A stretch of 64,000 bases of DNA from JARRLC01 sp050290865 (GTDB taxonomy: Bacteria; Pseudomonadota; Alphaproteobacteria; Rhizobiales; Rhodomicrobiaceae): assembly GCA_050290865.1 (NCBI GenBank), contig JBNKIW010000001.1:179415-243414 (forward strand). Direction: 5' to 3'. Positions within the stretch are counted from its first letter, which is position 1. Each line of letters opens with the position of its first letter. The notes below the pieces were generated by a model. That model worked only from the letters and a program-made list of their open reading frames with translations, did no database searches and was not told the origin of the DNA. Both the position numbers and the translations under genes were made by a program. Shown here one piece after another: positions 7,808 to 16,933 of this stretch.

Positions 7808-8806
7808 ATGCGGTACGGTATCGTCTTTCTTGTGTTCGCCGTCGCTTGGTTCGCTACATCTGCGCCGGCATCATCGCAATCAGGTAATTGTGATGGTATT
7901 ACAGTGAACACTGGGTTGGCTGCAAAGCAAGCAAAACGCTGTATGAAACCAGGGGGCGGGGCGTCGAAAGACCAAAGTTTCCGTGACTGTGAAACATGCC
8001 CGGAAATGGTTGTCGTACCCACAGGTTCATTTCTGATGGGATCGCCAAACCATGAAATGGGGAAACTGGAGGGCCGCGACGCCAACGGCTTCGGGGTAAA
8101 GTGCGATCCGCGAGAGCCTCCCCGCATTGAGTGCCACAACAAGAATGAATCTCCGCTACACAAGGTTTCAATTCCCCGGCCATTCGCAATCGGCAAGTTC
8201 GCCGTTACGTTCGATGAATGGGAGGCCTGCATTGCCGGCGATGGCTGCAAGAGCGGATTGCCCCGTGATCAGGGGTGGGGGCGCGGGCGCCGCCCGGTGG
8301 TCCGCGTCAAGTGGGACAATGTGAAGGACTATCTGGAATGGCTTAGCAAAAGGACCGGCTATACCTACCGCCTTCCTTCTGAGGCGGAATGGGAATACGC
8401 AGCACGAGCGGGCACCGCGACCCCGTACTGGTGGGGCAAGACGATTACGACCGATCTCGCCAATTTCCGTGGGGACAACTATCGTGGCGAGGAGCCTGAA
8501 AGCGTTAACCGCAAGCAAACACTGCCTGTCGATGCGTTCCAGCCCAATCCCTGGGGGCTCTATCAGGTGCATGGCAATGTTTGGGAGTGGACAGAAGATT
8601 GCTACAACAGCACCTATGAGAACAAACCCGCAGAGCTGAAGAAAACGGGCGGCGCCTGGAAGGTGGGCAGATGCGTGTGGCGAGTTCTTCGCGGCTGCGA
8701 TTATGATAGCAAACGATATGAATGCCGCGCGGCATCCCGCAATCGCTCCAGATACTGGAATGGCGATGCCGGCTTTGGCTTCCGCGTGGTGCGGGAGCTT
8801 CCATAA
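7808..8806 (+). CDS. Exported formylglycine-generating-enzyme (SUMF1)-fold protein
   Basis: A 332-residue protein. ATG 7808 gives a clear signal peptide (MRYGIVFLVFAVAWFATSAP, cleaved after about residue 25), so it is preferred over the GTG at 7721. The mature part has the SUMF1/FGE signatures: VPTGSFLMGSP, the block LPSEAEWEYAARAG, HGNVWEWTEDCYN and a terminal FGFRVVRELP. True FGEs carry two closely spaced catalytic or copper-binding Cys in the RGGSW-CR segment. Here the segment is RGCDYDSKRYECRAASRN, with altered spacing, so formylglycine synthesis is doubtful. A C-type-lectin-like binding role in the periplasm is an alternative. It follows a membrane protein of unknown function. Fold confidence is high; activity is uncertain. 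Confidence 0.85.
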   Translation: MRYGIVFLVFAVAWFATSAPASSQSGNCDGITVNTGLAAKQAKRCMKPGGGASKDQSFRDCETCPEMVVVPTGSFLMGSPNHEMGKLEGRDANGFGVKCDPREPPRIECHNKNESPLHKVSIPRPFAIGKFAVTFDEWEACIAGDGCKSGLPRDQGWGRGRRPVVRVKWDNVKDYLEWLSKRTGYTYRLPSEAEWEYAARAGTATPYWWGKTITTDLANFRGDNYRGEEPESVNRKQTLPVDAFQPNPWGLYQVHGNVWEWTEDCYNSTYENKPAELKKTGGAWKVGRCVWRVLRGCDYDSKRYECRAASRNRSRYWNGDAGFGFRVVRELP

Positions 8807-8862
8807 CGGGAGTGAAATCTTAGCGGCGTCGGGGCAGCGGCGGGACGGCACCGCCGCCGCTG

Positions 8863-10281
8863 TCACCGCGGCAGGTCGGACCGGCCCATCAGGAACCTGT
8901 CGATGGCGTGCGCCGCCTGCCGTCCTTCGCGGATGGCCCAGACCACCAGCGACTGACCGCGCCGCATGTCGCCCGCGGCGAAGATCTTCGCCCGGCTGCT
9001 GCGATATTCGCGCTCGTCCGCCATCACATTGCCGCGCGCGTCGAATTCAACACCCAGCTCGTTCAGCATGCCATCGTGAACGGGATGCACGAAACCCATG
9101 GCCAGAAGCACCAGATCGGCCTTCAGTTCGAACTCCGTGCCCGGGATCGGCTTGAACTTCTCATCAACCTTGATGCAATGGAGCTTCTCGACCTTGCCGT
9201 TCGCGCCGGAGAAGTGCTGCGTCGCCACGCTCCATATGCGCTCGGCACCCTCCGCCTGGCTGGAGGAGGTCCGCATCTTCACCGGCCAGTTCGGCCAGGT
9301 CGTGGTCTTGTTCTCCTGCTCCGGCGGCTGCGGCATGATTTCGAGCTGTGTCACGCTCAGCGCGCCCTGCCGGATCGACGTGCCGATGCAATCCGAGCCG
9401 GTATCGCCACCGCCGATCACCACCACATGCTTGCCCCCGGCGAGAATGGGCTCGGCCCTGCCGATGTCTTCCCCCGCGACGCGGCGGTTCTGCTGCGGCA
9501 GAAAGTCCATCGCGAATTCGATGCCGTGCAGGTCGCGCCCGTCGATCGGCAGATCGCGCGGTTTCTCCGAACCGCCCGCCAGCAGCACGGCGTCATAATC
9601 CTGCTCGAGCTTGGCCGCCGCGATGTCCTTGCCGATCTGCACGCCGCAATGGAAGGTGACGCCCTCGGCCTCCATCTGCCGCACGCGGCGATCGATGAGC
9701 CACTTCTCCATTTTGAAATCGGGGATGCCATAACGCATGAGCCCGCCGGGATGGGCATTCTTCTCGAAGACATGCACCTCGTGACCCGCCCGCGCGAGCT
9801 GCTGCGCCGCGGCCAGTCCCGCCGGGCCGGAGCCGACGATCGCCACGCGCTTGCCGGTATGGATCTCGGACGGTTCGGCCAGGACCCAGCCTTCTTCCCA
9901 CGCCTTGTCGGCGACGGTGCATTCGATGGTCTTGATCGTGACGGGTTCGTCCTGGAGATTGAGGGTGCACGACGCCTCGCACGGCGCCGGGCAAACGCGC
10001 CCCGTGAATTCGGGGAAATTGTTGGTGGAATGCAGGTTCAGCGCCGCGTCGCGCCAGTTGCCGTGATAGACGAGATCGTTCCAGTCCGGGATCTGGTTGG
10101 TGACAGGACAGCCGCGATGGCAGAAGGGGATGCCGCAATCCATGCAGCGCGCCGCCTGCCTCTCAACGTCGCGCTCATCCAAGGGGATGAGAAATTCGCG
10201 GAAATGCCGGATGCGGTCGCCGGCGGGTGCGTAGGTGCGGTCCTGCCGCTCGATCTCAAGAAAGCCAGTGACTTTTCCCAT
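8863..10281 (-). CDS. gltD: Glutamate synthase [NADPH] small subunit
   Basis: A 472-residue flavoprotein subunit that takes electrons from NADPH and passes them through FAD and 4Fe-4S clusters to the large subunit for glutamate formation from glutamine and 2-oxoglutarate. The N-terminal domain has the cluster ligands C46, C49, C54 and C58 (CMDCGIPFCHRGCP) and a second Cys set in CPAPCEASC. Next come the FAD-binding GSGPAGLAAAQ and the NADPH-binding GGGDTGSDC motifs. ATG 10281 is chosen because AAGAGG lies just upstream and MGKVTGFLE matches the usual family start. The 33-codon upstream extension is low complexity. It lies 111 bp downstream of gltB on the same strand, forming the gltBD operon. 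Confidence 0.96.
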   Translation of the reverse strand: MGKVTGFLEIERQDRTYAPAGDRIRHFREFLIPLDERDVERQAARCMDCGIPFCHRGCPVTNQIPDWNDLVYHGNWRDAALNLHSTNNFPEFTGRVCPAPCEASCTLNLQDEPVTIKTIECTVADKAWEEGWVLAEPSEIHTGKRVAIVGSGPAGLAAAQQLARAGHEVHVFEKNAHPGGLMRYGIPDFKMEKWLIDRRVRQMEAEGVTFHCGVQIGKDIAAAKLEQDYDAVLLAGGSEKPRDLPIDGRDLHGIEFAMDFLPQQNRRVAGEDIGRAEPILAGGKHVVVIGGGDTGSDCIGTSIRQGALSVTQLEIMPQPPEQENKTTTWPNWPVKMRTSSSQAEGAERIWSVATQHFSGANGKVEKLHCIKVDEKFKPIPGTEFELKADLVLLAMGFVHPVHDGMLNELGVEFDARGNVMADEREYRSSRAKIFAAGDMRRGQSLVVWAIREGRQAAHAIDRFLMGRSDLPR

Positions 10282-10392
10282 CGCCTCTTTCTTTCGTCTG
10301 CCACCGCCCCCCACCTCCGAGCGCGGTTCGGGTTCCCCTCGCGGCGCTGCACAATTATTGTGCGCCGCGGAAGCTGTCAAGTTGATGCTTGG

Positions 10393-13300
10393 TTAACGGC
10401 CGCTGCCGTTGCCGTTACGCATGCCGATTTCCAAGACATCGAGCCCCGTCGTGTCAGCCGCCTGCTGATGCGCCATTCTTTCCAGCGCCTTGCGATATTC
10501 CACCGGCATGATCTTGACGAATTTCGGCAACCACGCATCCCAGTTTTCAAGGATGACGCGCGCCCGCTCGGAACCCGTATAATGCCTGTGGTTTTCGATG
10601 AGCTGATGCAGCCGCGCCGCATCGTGACGGGTCATGTCACGCATGACGTCCACGAGGCCGTGGCCTTCGAGATCGCCCGCCTGATGCTGGAACCTCGCCA
10701 TGCGCTCTTCGGCCGGGATCGGCTCCAGATCGACCATCGCCAGATTGCAGCGCCTCTCGAAGGTGCCATCCTCGTCCAGAACATAGGCGATGCCGCCCGA
10801 CATGCCCGCCGCGAAATTCCGGCCCGTCAGGCCCAGAACCACGACGATACCGCCGGTCATGTATTCGCAGCCGTGGTCCCCTGTGCCTTCCACGATAGCC
10901 ACGGCGCCCGAGTTGCGGACCGCGAAGCGCTCGCCCGCCACGCCGCGGAAATAACACTCGCCCGCGATCGCGCCATAAAGCACCGTGTTTCCCACGATAA
11001 TGCTCTCTTCCGGGACGATCCGGCCGTCCTTTGCAGGCCGTGCAACGATCCGCCCGCCGGAAAGGCCTTTGCCGACATAGTCATTGGCATCCCCCACCAG
11101 ATCGAGGGTGATGCCATGAGCCAGCCACGCTCCGAAGCTCTGACCAGCCGTGCCACGCAGGGTGATCCAAATCGCATCCTCTGTCAGACCGCGATGGCCA
11201 AAACGCTTGGCCACTTCACCTGACAGCATAGCGCCGGTTGCCCGGTCGGAGTTACGGATTGTTAAATCGAGCTTAACGGGGCGGCCCTCGTCGAGCGCCG
11301 GCTGGGCAAGTTCGATGAGCTTGCGGTCGAGCACCGTGGCGATGGGATGATTCTGCCGCTCCCTATTGCTGATGGCCACCTCCGGCGGCACCGCTGGCTT
11401 GTAGAACAGCCTAGTGAAGTCGAGGCCGCCAGCCTTGTAATGGGCGATGGCGCGTTCCTTGTCGAGCCAGTCCGACCGGCCGACGAGTTCGCTGAATTTG
11501 CGCACGCCCAGCGCCGCCATGTATTCGCGCACCTCCTCCGCGAGGTAGAAGAAATAGTTGATGAGATGCTCGGGCTTGCCGGTGAAGCGCTTGCGCAGGA
11601 CGGGATCCTGCGTCGCGACGCCCACCGGACAGGTGTTGAGATGGCATTTGCGCATCATCAGACACCCCAGCGCAATCAGCGGCGCGGTGGCGAAGCCGAA
11701 CTCGTCAGCGCCGAGAAGCGCGCCAATGACGACGTCGCGCCCGGTGCGCACGCCGCCATCCACCTGCACGGCGATGCGGCCGCGAAGCCGGTTCTCGACG
11801 AGCGTCTGCTGTGTCTCGGCGAGGCCGATCTCCCACGGGCTGCCCGCGTGTTTGATGGATGTCAGCGGCGAAGCGCCGGTGCCGCCCTCGAAGCCGCTGA
11901 TGGTCACATGGTCGGCGCGCGCCTTGGCGACGCCCGCCGCGACCGTCCCCACACCGACCTCCGAGCCGAGCTTGACGCTGACATCGGCGGCGGGGTTGAC
12001 ATTCTTCAGGTCGAAGATGAGCTGCGCCAGATCCTCGATGGAGTAAATGTCGTGATGCGGCGGCGGTGAAATCAGGCCAACGCCCGGCGTAGAATGCCGG
12101 ACCCTGGCGATGGTCGCGTCCACCTTGTGGCCGGGAAGCTGGCCGCCCTCGCCGGGCTTGGCCCCCTGCACCATCTTGATCTGCATCATATCGGAATTGG
12201 CGAGATACTCGGTCGTCACACCGAAGCGGCCGGAGGCCACCTGCTTGATGGCCGAACGCAGCGAATCGCCGTTCGGCAGCGGCGTGAAACGCTCGGCCTC
12301 CTCGCCGCCCTCGCCGGTGTTCGACCTGCCGCCGATCCGGTTCATGGCAGTGGCGATCGTGGTATGCGACTCGCGGCTGATCGAGCCGAAGGACATGGCG
12401 CCCGTGGCGAAGCGCTTGACGATCTCCGCTGCGGGTTCGACCTCGTCGAGCGGCACCGGCTCGTTGCCGATCTCCTCCGCGTCCAGGATGCGGAACAGGC
12501 CGCGCAGCGTCATGAGCTGCTCGTTCTGATCGTTGACCCCCTTTGAGAACTCGCGGAACTTGTCGGGGACATCGTTGCGCACCGCGTGCTGCAGGCTGGC
12601 GATGGTGTCCGACCGCCACATATGCGCCTCGCCGCGCGCGCGCACGGCATACTCGCCGCCCACATCCAGCGCATGCCGCAACACCGGCACGTCGTTGAAC
12701 GCCTGGCGGTGGCGTTCGGCTGTCTCGCGCGCGATTTCTTTCAGGCTGATGCCTTCGATCTGGGTATGTGTCCCGGTGAAATACGCGTCGACGAAATCCG
12801 AGCGCAGGCCGACGGCGTCGAAGATCTGCGCGCCGCAATAGGACTGATAGGTGGAAATGCCCATCTTGGACATCACCTTAAGGATGCCCTTGTCCACGGC
12901 CTTGATGTAGCGCCTGATCGCCTCGTCGAACTCGATCGGCTCGGCCAGTTCCGACAGCCGCGCCTCGATGGTCTCGAAGGCGAGATAGGGGTTGACGGCC
13001 TCCGCGCCGTAGCCGGCGAGCGTGCAGAACTGGTGCACTTCGTGGGCCTCGCCCGTCTCCACCACAAGGCCGACGGAGGTTCGCAAGCCCTCGCGGATCA
13101 GGTGATGATGCACTGCGGAGGTCGCCAGGAGCGACGGGATCTGGATGCGCGCGGCGCTGGTGGCGCGGTCCGACAGGATGATGATGTTGTAGCCGTCGCG
13201 CACCGCCCGTTCGGCCAGCTCGTTCAGGGAGGCCAGCGCGTTCGCCATGCCCCCGGCGCCGAGATCGGCACTGTAGGTGATGTCGAGCGTGATGGAACGG

Positions 13301-15129
13301 AAGGCGTGCTCGCTCGAACCGTCCAGCGAGCGCAGACGCGCGATCTGATCGTTGGTGAGGATCGGCTGATGCACCTCGAGGCGCTTCTGCTTGGATGTGC
13401 CCTTGAGGTCGAGGATGTTCGGCCGCGGTCCGATGAAGGACACGAGGCTCATGACCAGCTCTTCGCGGATCGGGTCGATCGGCGGGTTGGTGACCTGCGC
13501 GAAATTCTGCTTGAAATAGGTGTGCAGCAGCTTCGGCTTGTCCGAAAGCGCCGAAACCGGCGTATCGGTCCCCATGGAGCCGATGGCCTCCTGGCCGGTT
13601 TCCACCATGGGCGCCATGACGAACTTCCAGCTCTCCTGCGTGTAGCCGAAGGCCTGCTGGAGATCCAGGAGCGGCACGTTCGTCTTCGGACGCGGCGTGG
13701 CACGGGCGGGAAGATCCTGCAAACGGAGCTGCCCCGCGTTCAGCCACTCCTGATAGGGGTAGGCGGAACCGAGTTCGGCCTTGATCTCCTCGTCCGAGAC
13801 GATGCGGCCCTTCTCCAGGTCGATGAGCAGCATCTTGCCGGGCTGCAGGCGCCACTTGTGGACGATCTTGTCCTCGGGATAGGGAAGCACGCCCATTTCC
13901 GAGGCGAGAATCACCTTGTCATCCGTGGTCACGAAATAGCGCGCCGGACGCAGACCATTGCGGTCGAGCGTGGCGCCGATCTGGCGGCCGTCGGTGAAGG
14001 CAACGGCGGCCGGGCCGTCCCACGGTTCCATGAGCGCAGCGTGATATTCGTAGAAGGCGCGCCGCTTCTCATCCATGAGCGGATTGCCGGCCCACGCCTC
14101 GGGGATGAGCATCATCATCGCATGCGCAAGGGAGTAGCCGCCCTGCACCAGGAATTCCAGCGCGTTGTCGAAACTGGCGGTGTCCGACTGGCCTTCGTAG
14201 GATACGGGCCAGAGCTTGGAGATGTCGTCGCCGAAAAGCGGCGAGGACACGCTCGCCTGCCGCGCCGCCATCCAGTTGACGTTGCCGCGCAGGGTGTTGA
14301 TCTCGCCGTTATGCGCGACCATGCGATAGGGATGCGCCAGCTTCCACGACGGGAAAGTGTTGGTGGAAAAGCGCTGATGCACGAGCACAAGCGCGGATGT
14401 GAAGCGCTCATCGTGCAGGTCGTGGTAGTACGCACCGAGCTGCTTGGCCAGGAACATGCCCTTATAGACGATCGTCCGGCAGGACATCGACACGGGATAG
14501 AAGCCGGCGTCCCTTTTGCTCGCGCCGTTCACGGCCTCGATGATGGAATTGGAGATCACACGGCGGATGATATACAGCCGCCGCTCGAAGCTTGCGTCGC
14601 TGTCGATATCCGGACCACGGCCGATGAAGACCTGCCGGTGGAACGGTTCGGTACACGTCACACTCTCCGGCAGCCCGCTGTTATCGACCGGCACGTCGCG
14701 CCAGCCGAGCACGGTCTGGCCCTCGCCGCGAATCACCGTCTCGACGATCTCCACGAAGCGCGCGCGCTTTTCCGCGTCCTGCGGCATGAACAAATGGCCG
14801 ACGCCGTACGCGCCCGGCCCGGGCAGCTTGAAGCCCAGGCGTTCGGCCTCGGCGGCAAAAAACTCATGCGGAATCTGCACCAGCATGCCCGCGCCATCAC
14901 CGCAGAGCGGATCAGCGCCGACGGCGCCGCGATGCTCCAGATTGGCCAGGATTTTCAGGCCATCATTGATCAGATCATGAGTTTTCCGGCCCTTGAGGTT
15001 GGCTGCGAAGCCAATCCCGCAAGCATCGTGCTCGTATTCGGGCCTGTATAGTCCCTCCGCGCGCGACAAAATGCTTTCGCCCGGCGCATCACCGGCCTGG
15101 GCGGTGCTGTAAGGCATCCGTTCCGTCAT
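10393..15129 (-). CDS. gltB: Glutamate synthase [NADPH] large subunit
   Basis: A 1578-residue protein of normal length for bacterial GltB. The class II glutamine amidotransferase domain begins at Cys37 in EYEHDACGIGF, so a 36-residue propeptide must be removed to expose the N-terminal nucleophile. The central and FMN-binding synthase domains follow, including the 3Fe-4S ligands CLMMRKCHLNTCPVG at about residues 1154-1168. A C-terminal Gly-rich beta-helix (GXGXG domain) ends the protein. It produces glutamate from glutamine and 2-oxoglutarate with GltD, the main ammonium assimilation route under nitrogen limitation. The promoter should lie in the 588-bp upstream gap. A very long opposite-strand frame over this gene is a coding shadow. 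Confidence 0.97.
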   Translation of the reverse strand: MTERMPYSTAQAGDAPGESILSRAEGLYRPEYEHDACGIGFAANLKGRKTHDLINDGLKILANLEHRGAVGADPLCGDGAGMLVQIPHEFFAAEAERLGFKLPGPGAYGVGHLFMPQDAEKRARFVEIVETVIRGEGQTVLGWRDVPVDNSGLPESVTCTEPFHRQVFIGRGPDIDSDASFERRLYIIRRVISNSIIEAVNGASKRDAGFYPVSMSCRTIVYKGMFLAKQLGAYYHDLHDERFTSALVLVHQRFSTNTFPSWKLAHPYRMVAHNGEINTLRGNVNWMAARQASVSSPLFGDDISKLWPVSYEGQSDTASFDNALEFLVQGGYSLAHAMMMLIPEAWAGNPLMDEKRRAFYEYHAALMEPWDGPAAVAFTDGRQIGATLDRNGLRPARYFVTTDDKVILASEMGVLPYPEDKIVHKWRLQPGKMLLIDLEKGRIVSDEEIKAELGSAYPYQEWLNAGQLRLQDLPARATPRPKTNVPLLDLQQAFGYTQESWKFVMAPMVETGQEAIGSMGTDTPVSALSDKPKLLHTYFKQNFAQVTNPPIDPIREELVMSLVSFIGPRPNILDLKGTSKQKRLEVHQPILTNDQIARLRSLDGSSEHAFRSITLDITYSADLGAGGMANALASLNELAERAVRDGYNIIILSDRATSAARIQIPSLLATSAVHHHLIREGLRTSVGLVVETGEAHEVHQFCTLAGYGAEAVNPYLAFETIEARLSELAEPIEFDEAIRRYIKAVDKGILKVMSKMGISTYQSYCGAQIFDAVGLRSDFVDAYFTGTHTQIEGISLKEIARETAERHRQAFNDVPVLRHALDVGGEYAVRARGEAHMWRSDTIASLQHAVRNDVPDKFREFSKGVNDQNEQLMTLRGLFRILDAEEIGNEPVPLDEVEPAAEIVKRFATGAMSFGSISRESHTTIATAMNRIGGRSNTGEGGEEAERFTPLPNGDSLRSAIKQVASGRFGVTTEYLANSDMMQIKMVQGAKPGEGGQLPGHKVDATIARVRHSTPGVGLISPPPHHDIYSIEDLAQLIFDLKNVNPAADVSVKLGSEVGVGTVAAGVAKARADHVTISGFEGGTGASPLTSIKHAGSPWEIGLAETQQTLVENRLRGRIAVQVDGGVRTGRDVVIGALLGADEFGFATAPLIALGCLMMRKCHLNTCPVGVATQDPVLRKRFTGKPEHLINYFFYLAEEVREYMAALGVRKFSELVGRSDWLDKERAIAHYKAGGLDFTRLFYKPAVPPEVAISNRERQNHPIATVLDRKLIELAQPALDEGRPVKLDLTIRNSDRATGAMLSGEVAKRFGHRGLTEDAIWITLRGTAGQSFGAWLAHGITLDLVGDANDYVGKGLSGGRIVARPAKDGRIVPEESIIVGNTVLYGAIAGECYFRGVAGERFAVRNSGAVAIVEGTGDHGCEYMTGGIVVVLGLTGRNFAAGMSGGIAYVLDEDGTFERRCNLAMVDLEPIPAEERMARFQHQAGDLEGHGLVDVMRDMTRHDAARLHQLIENHRHYTGSERARVILENWDAWLPKFVKIMPVEYRKALERMAHQQAADTTGLDVLEIGMRNGNGSGR

Positions 15130-15717
15130 GGCTTTCTTAACGGCCTCGATTTTATGGGCAGCCGGCGTAGGGCCGGTGCGAGTGTGACGCTGGCAGGATC
15201 TCCCTCCCGGAAGCCTCCCACAATTAATTTTTTATTCAGGCGGCAGATAAGTCCCGGCCCCAGAAGTGTCGGCGCCACAATCATACCACAATCCGCCGGA
15301 TCGTCGTCAGGCAGGCCCGGCCCGTTTCAGGTTCGCATTAGAGCGCGCAAAAGTCTGCCCCGCCGCGCAATCACCAACGACGCTTGACGGGCCAGACAGT
15401 GCCTTAAAGGACAGCAACGCTGACCTACCTGTTTACGAAAATGACAGACTTTGGGCATCCTGACAAGGCATGAGAATACATCATTCGTGACGCATCGCCG
15501 CATCGCCCTAAATTGTCGAAAAATGAGGCAATCCAAAATGTAACAGCGTCACACCTCACAAGATGCGCAATTGTGCCAAAGTGAAAAATGTCACAGGAAA
15601 AGCAATACTCCACTGTCCTGAATGCCATGCGTGCCCTATTCATCCGACGGATCGGTGACACATTTGCCCGAGGAGCGGAACTGCCCAAACCGCCCCTCGT
15701 GGGGGCACAACCTCCGT
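15130..15717. other. Long intergenic region upstream of gltB
   Basis: A 588-base gap between gltB and prfB, both on the minus strand. It is more AT-rich in its right half (about 15460-15620). It should carry the gltB promoter and any prfB transcription end. I see no tRNA, protein gene, clear intrinsic terminator or sigma-54 promoter. A short partly symmetric element (GCGCAATTGTGC near 15566) is too weak to name. Confidence 0.4.
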
Positions 15718-16849
15718 CTACGTCAGATCCTCCACGTCCTTCGGGCCACCGCCGTGAATGCGCTGCGCCAGCGCCGCCTCGATGAAAGCGTCGATGTCAC
15801 CGTCGAGAACAGCCGCCGGGTTGGTGCTCTCGACGCCGGTGCGCAGGTCTTTCACGAGCTGATAGGGCTGCAGCACGTATGAACGGATCTGATGACCCCA
15901 GCCGATTTCGGTTTTCGAAGCGGCCTGAGCCTGCGCCTCTTCCTCGCGCTTTTTCAGCTCCATCTCGTAGATGCGGGCCTTCAGCATCGCCCAGGCCGTG
16001 GCGCGATTCTTGTGCTGCGAGCGCTCGTTCTGGCACTGTACGACGATGCCCGTGGGCGCATGGGTGATACGCACGGCGCTGTCGGTGGTGTTGACATGCT
16101 GGCCGCCCGCGCCGCTGGCGCGGAACGTATCGATGCGGCAGTCGCTCTCGTTGATCTCGACCTGGATCGTGTCGTCGATGCTCGGATAGACCCAGACCGA
16201 CGCGAAGCTCGTGTGCCGCCGGGCGTTGCTGTCGAAGGGCGATATGCGCACCAGGCGGTGTACACCCGACTCCGTCTTCAGCCAGCCATAGGCATTCTGG
16301 CCCTTGATGAGGAGCGTTGCGGATTTCAGGCCGGCCTCTTCGCCCGCGTTCGAATCGATCAATTCCGTCTTGAAGCGCCGCTCCTCGGCCCAGCGCATGT
16401 ACATGCGCAGCAGCATCTGCGTCCAGTCCTGGCTCTCGGTGCCGCCCGCGCCGGAATGCACTTCGATATAGGTGTCGTTGCCATCCGCCTCGCCGGACAG
16501 CAGGGCTTCGATCTCGCGTTTCTGAGCGGTGCGCTGGAGCGTGGCGAGCGCGGCTTCCGCCTCGCCGACGATGGCGGTGTCGCCCTCTTCCTCGCCCAGT
16601 TCGATCAGCTCGATATTGTCGCTCAGGCTGTGCTCCAGCTCGGTGTAGGCATTGATCGAGCCTTCCAGGTGCTGGCGTTCCTGCATGACCGCGCGGGCAC
16701 GCTGCGGATCGCTCCACAGGTCCGGATCCTCGGCGGCGGCGTTCAGTTCTTCGAGGCGGATCTTGGCGTTATCCCAGTCAAAGATGCCTCCGTAAGAGGG
16801 CCAGTGACTGGCGGATTTCATCGACGATCGCTTGCATTTCGGCACGCAT
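15718..16849 (-). CDS. prfB: Peptide chain release factor 2, made by programmed +1 frameshift
   Basis: RF2 recognises UGA and UAA stop codons and triggers peptide release. The gene is in two frames. ATG 16849 opens a frame of 23 codons (MRAEMQAIVDEIRQSLALLR, then RHL) ending at UGA (16780-16778). Reading then shifts +1 at CTT-TGA-C and continues DWDNAKIRLEEL for 353 codons, about 376 residues in total. A continuous frame from GTG 16845 exists, but its first 22 residues do not look like RF2, whereas the zero-frame N-terminus does. The family motifs are the UGA-reading SPF tripeptide (RISPFDSNARRH) and the catalytic GGQ in SGAGGQHVNTT. Expression should be autoregulated: low RF2 slows UGA termination and favours the shift. 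It lies 85 bp downstream of mrcA. Confidence 0.96.
16777..16791 (-). promoter_or_regulatory. prfB programmed +1 frameshift site
   Basis: On the minus strand the mRNA reads GGAGG (16791-16787), three bases (CAT), the slippery CTT (16783-16781), the in-frame stop TGA (16780-16778) and then C. The order and the three-base spacing between the internal Shine-Dalgarno-like element and CUU are the same as in the classical Escherichia coli prfB site. The base skipped is the T at 16780. Confidence 0.95.
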
Positions 16850-16933
16850 GGCTGTGCTCCCGGTGATTATGGCGGCGCCTTCCCGTGTCCTCCCGGACGC
16901 GGATGCGAACGACACCTTATTTAGGGTGATTTG

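Noticed and set aside
8908..15051. Very long plus-strand open frames (8908-11223 and 12586-15051) opposite gltD and gltB
   Set aside because: They mirror the codon positions of the real glutamate synthase genes in GC-rich DNA; their translations are Arg/His/Asp-rich without any domain motif.
15718..16845. prfB read as one continuous frame from GTG 16845
   Set aside because: Its first 22 residues are not RF2-like, while the ATG 16849 frame plus the canonical CTT-TGA-C site gives the proper N-terminus.
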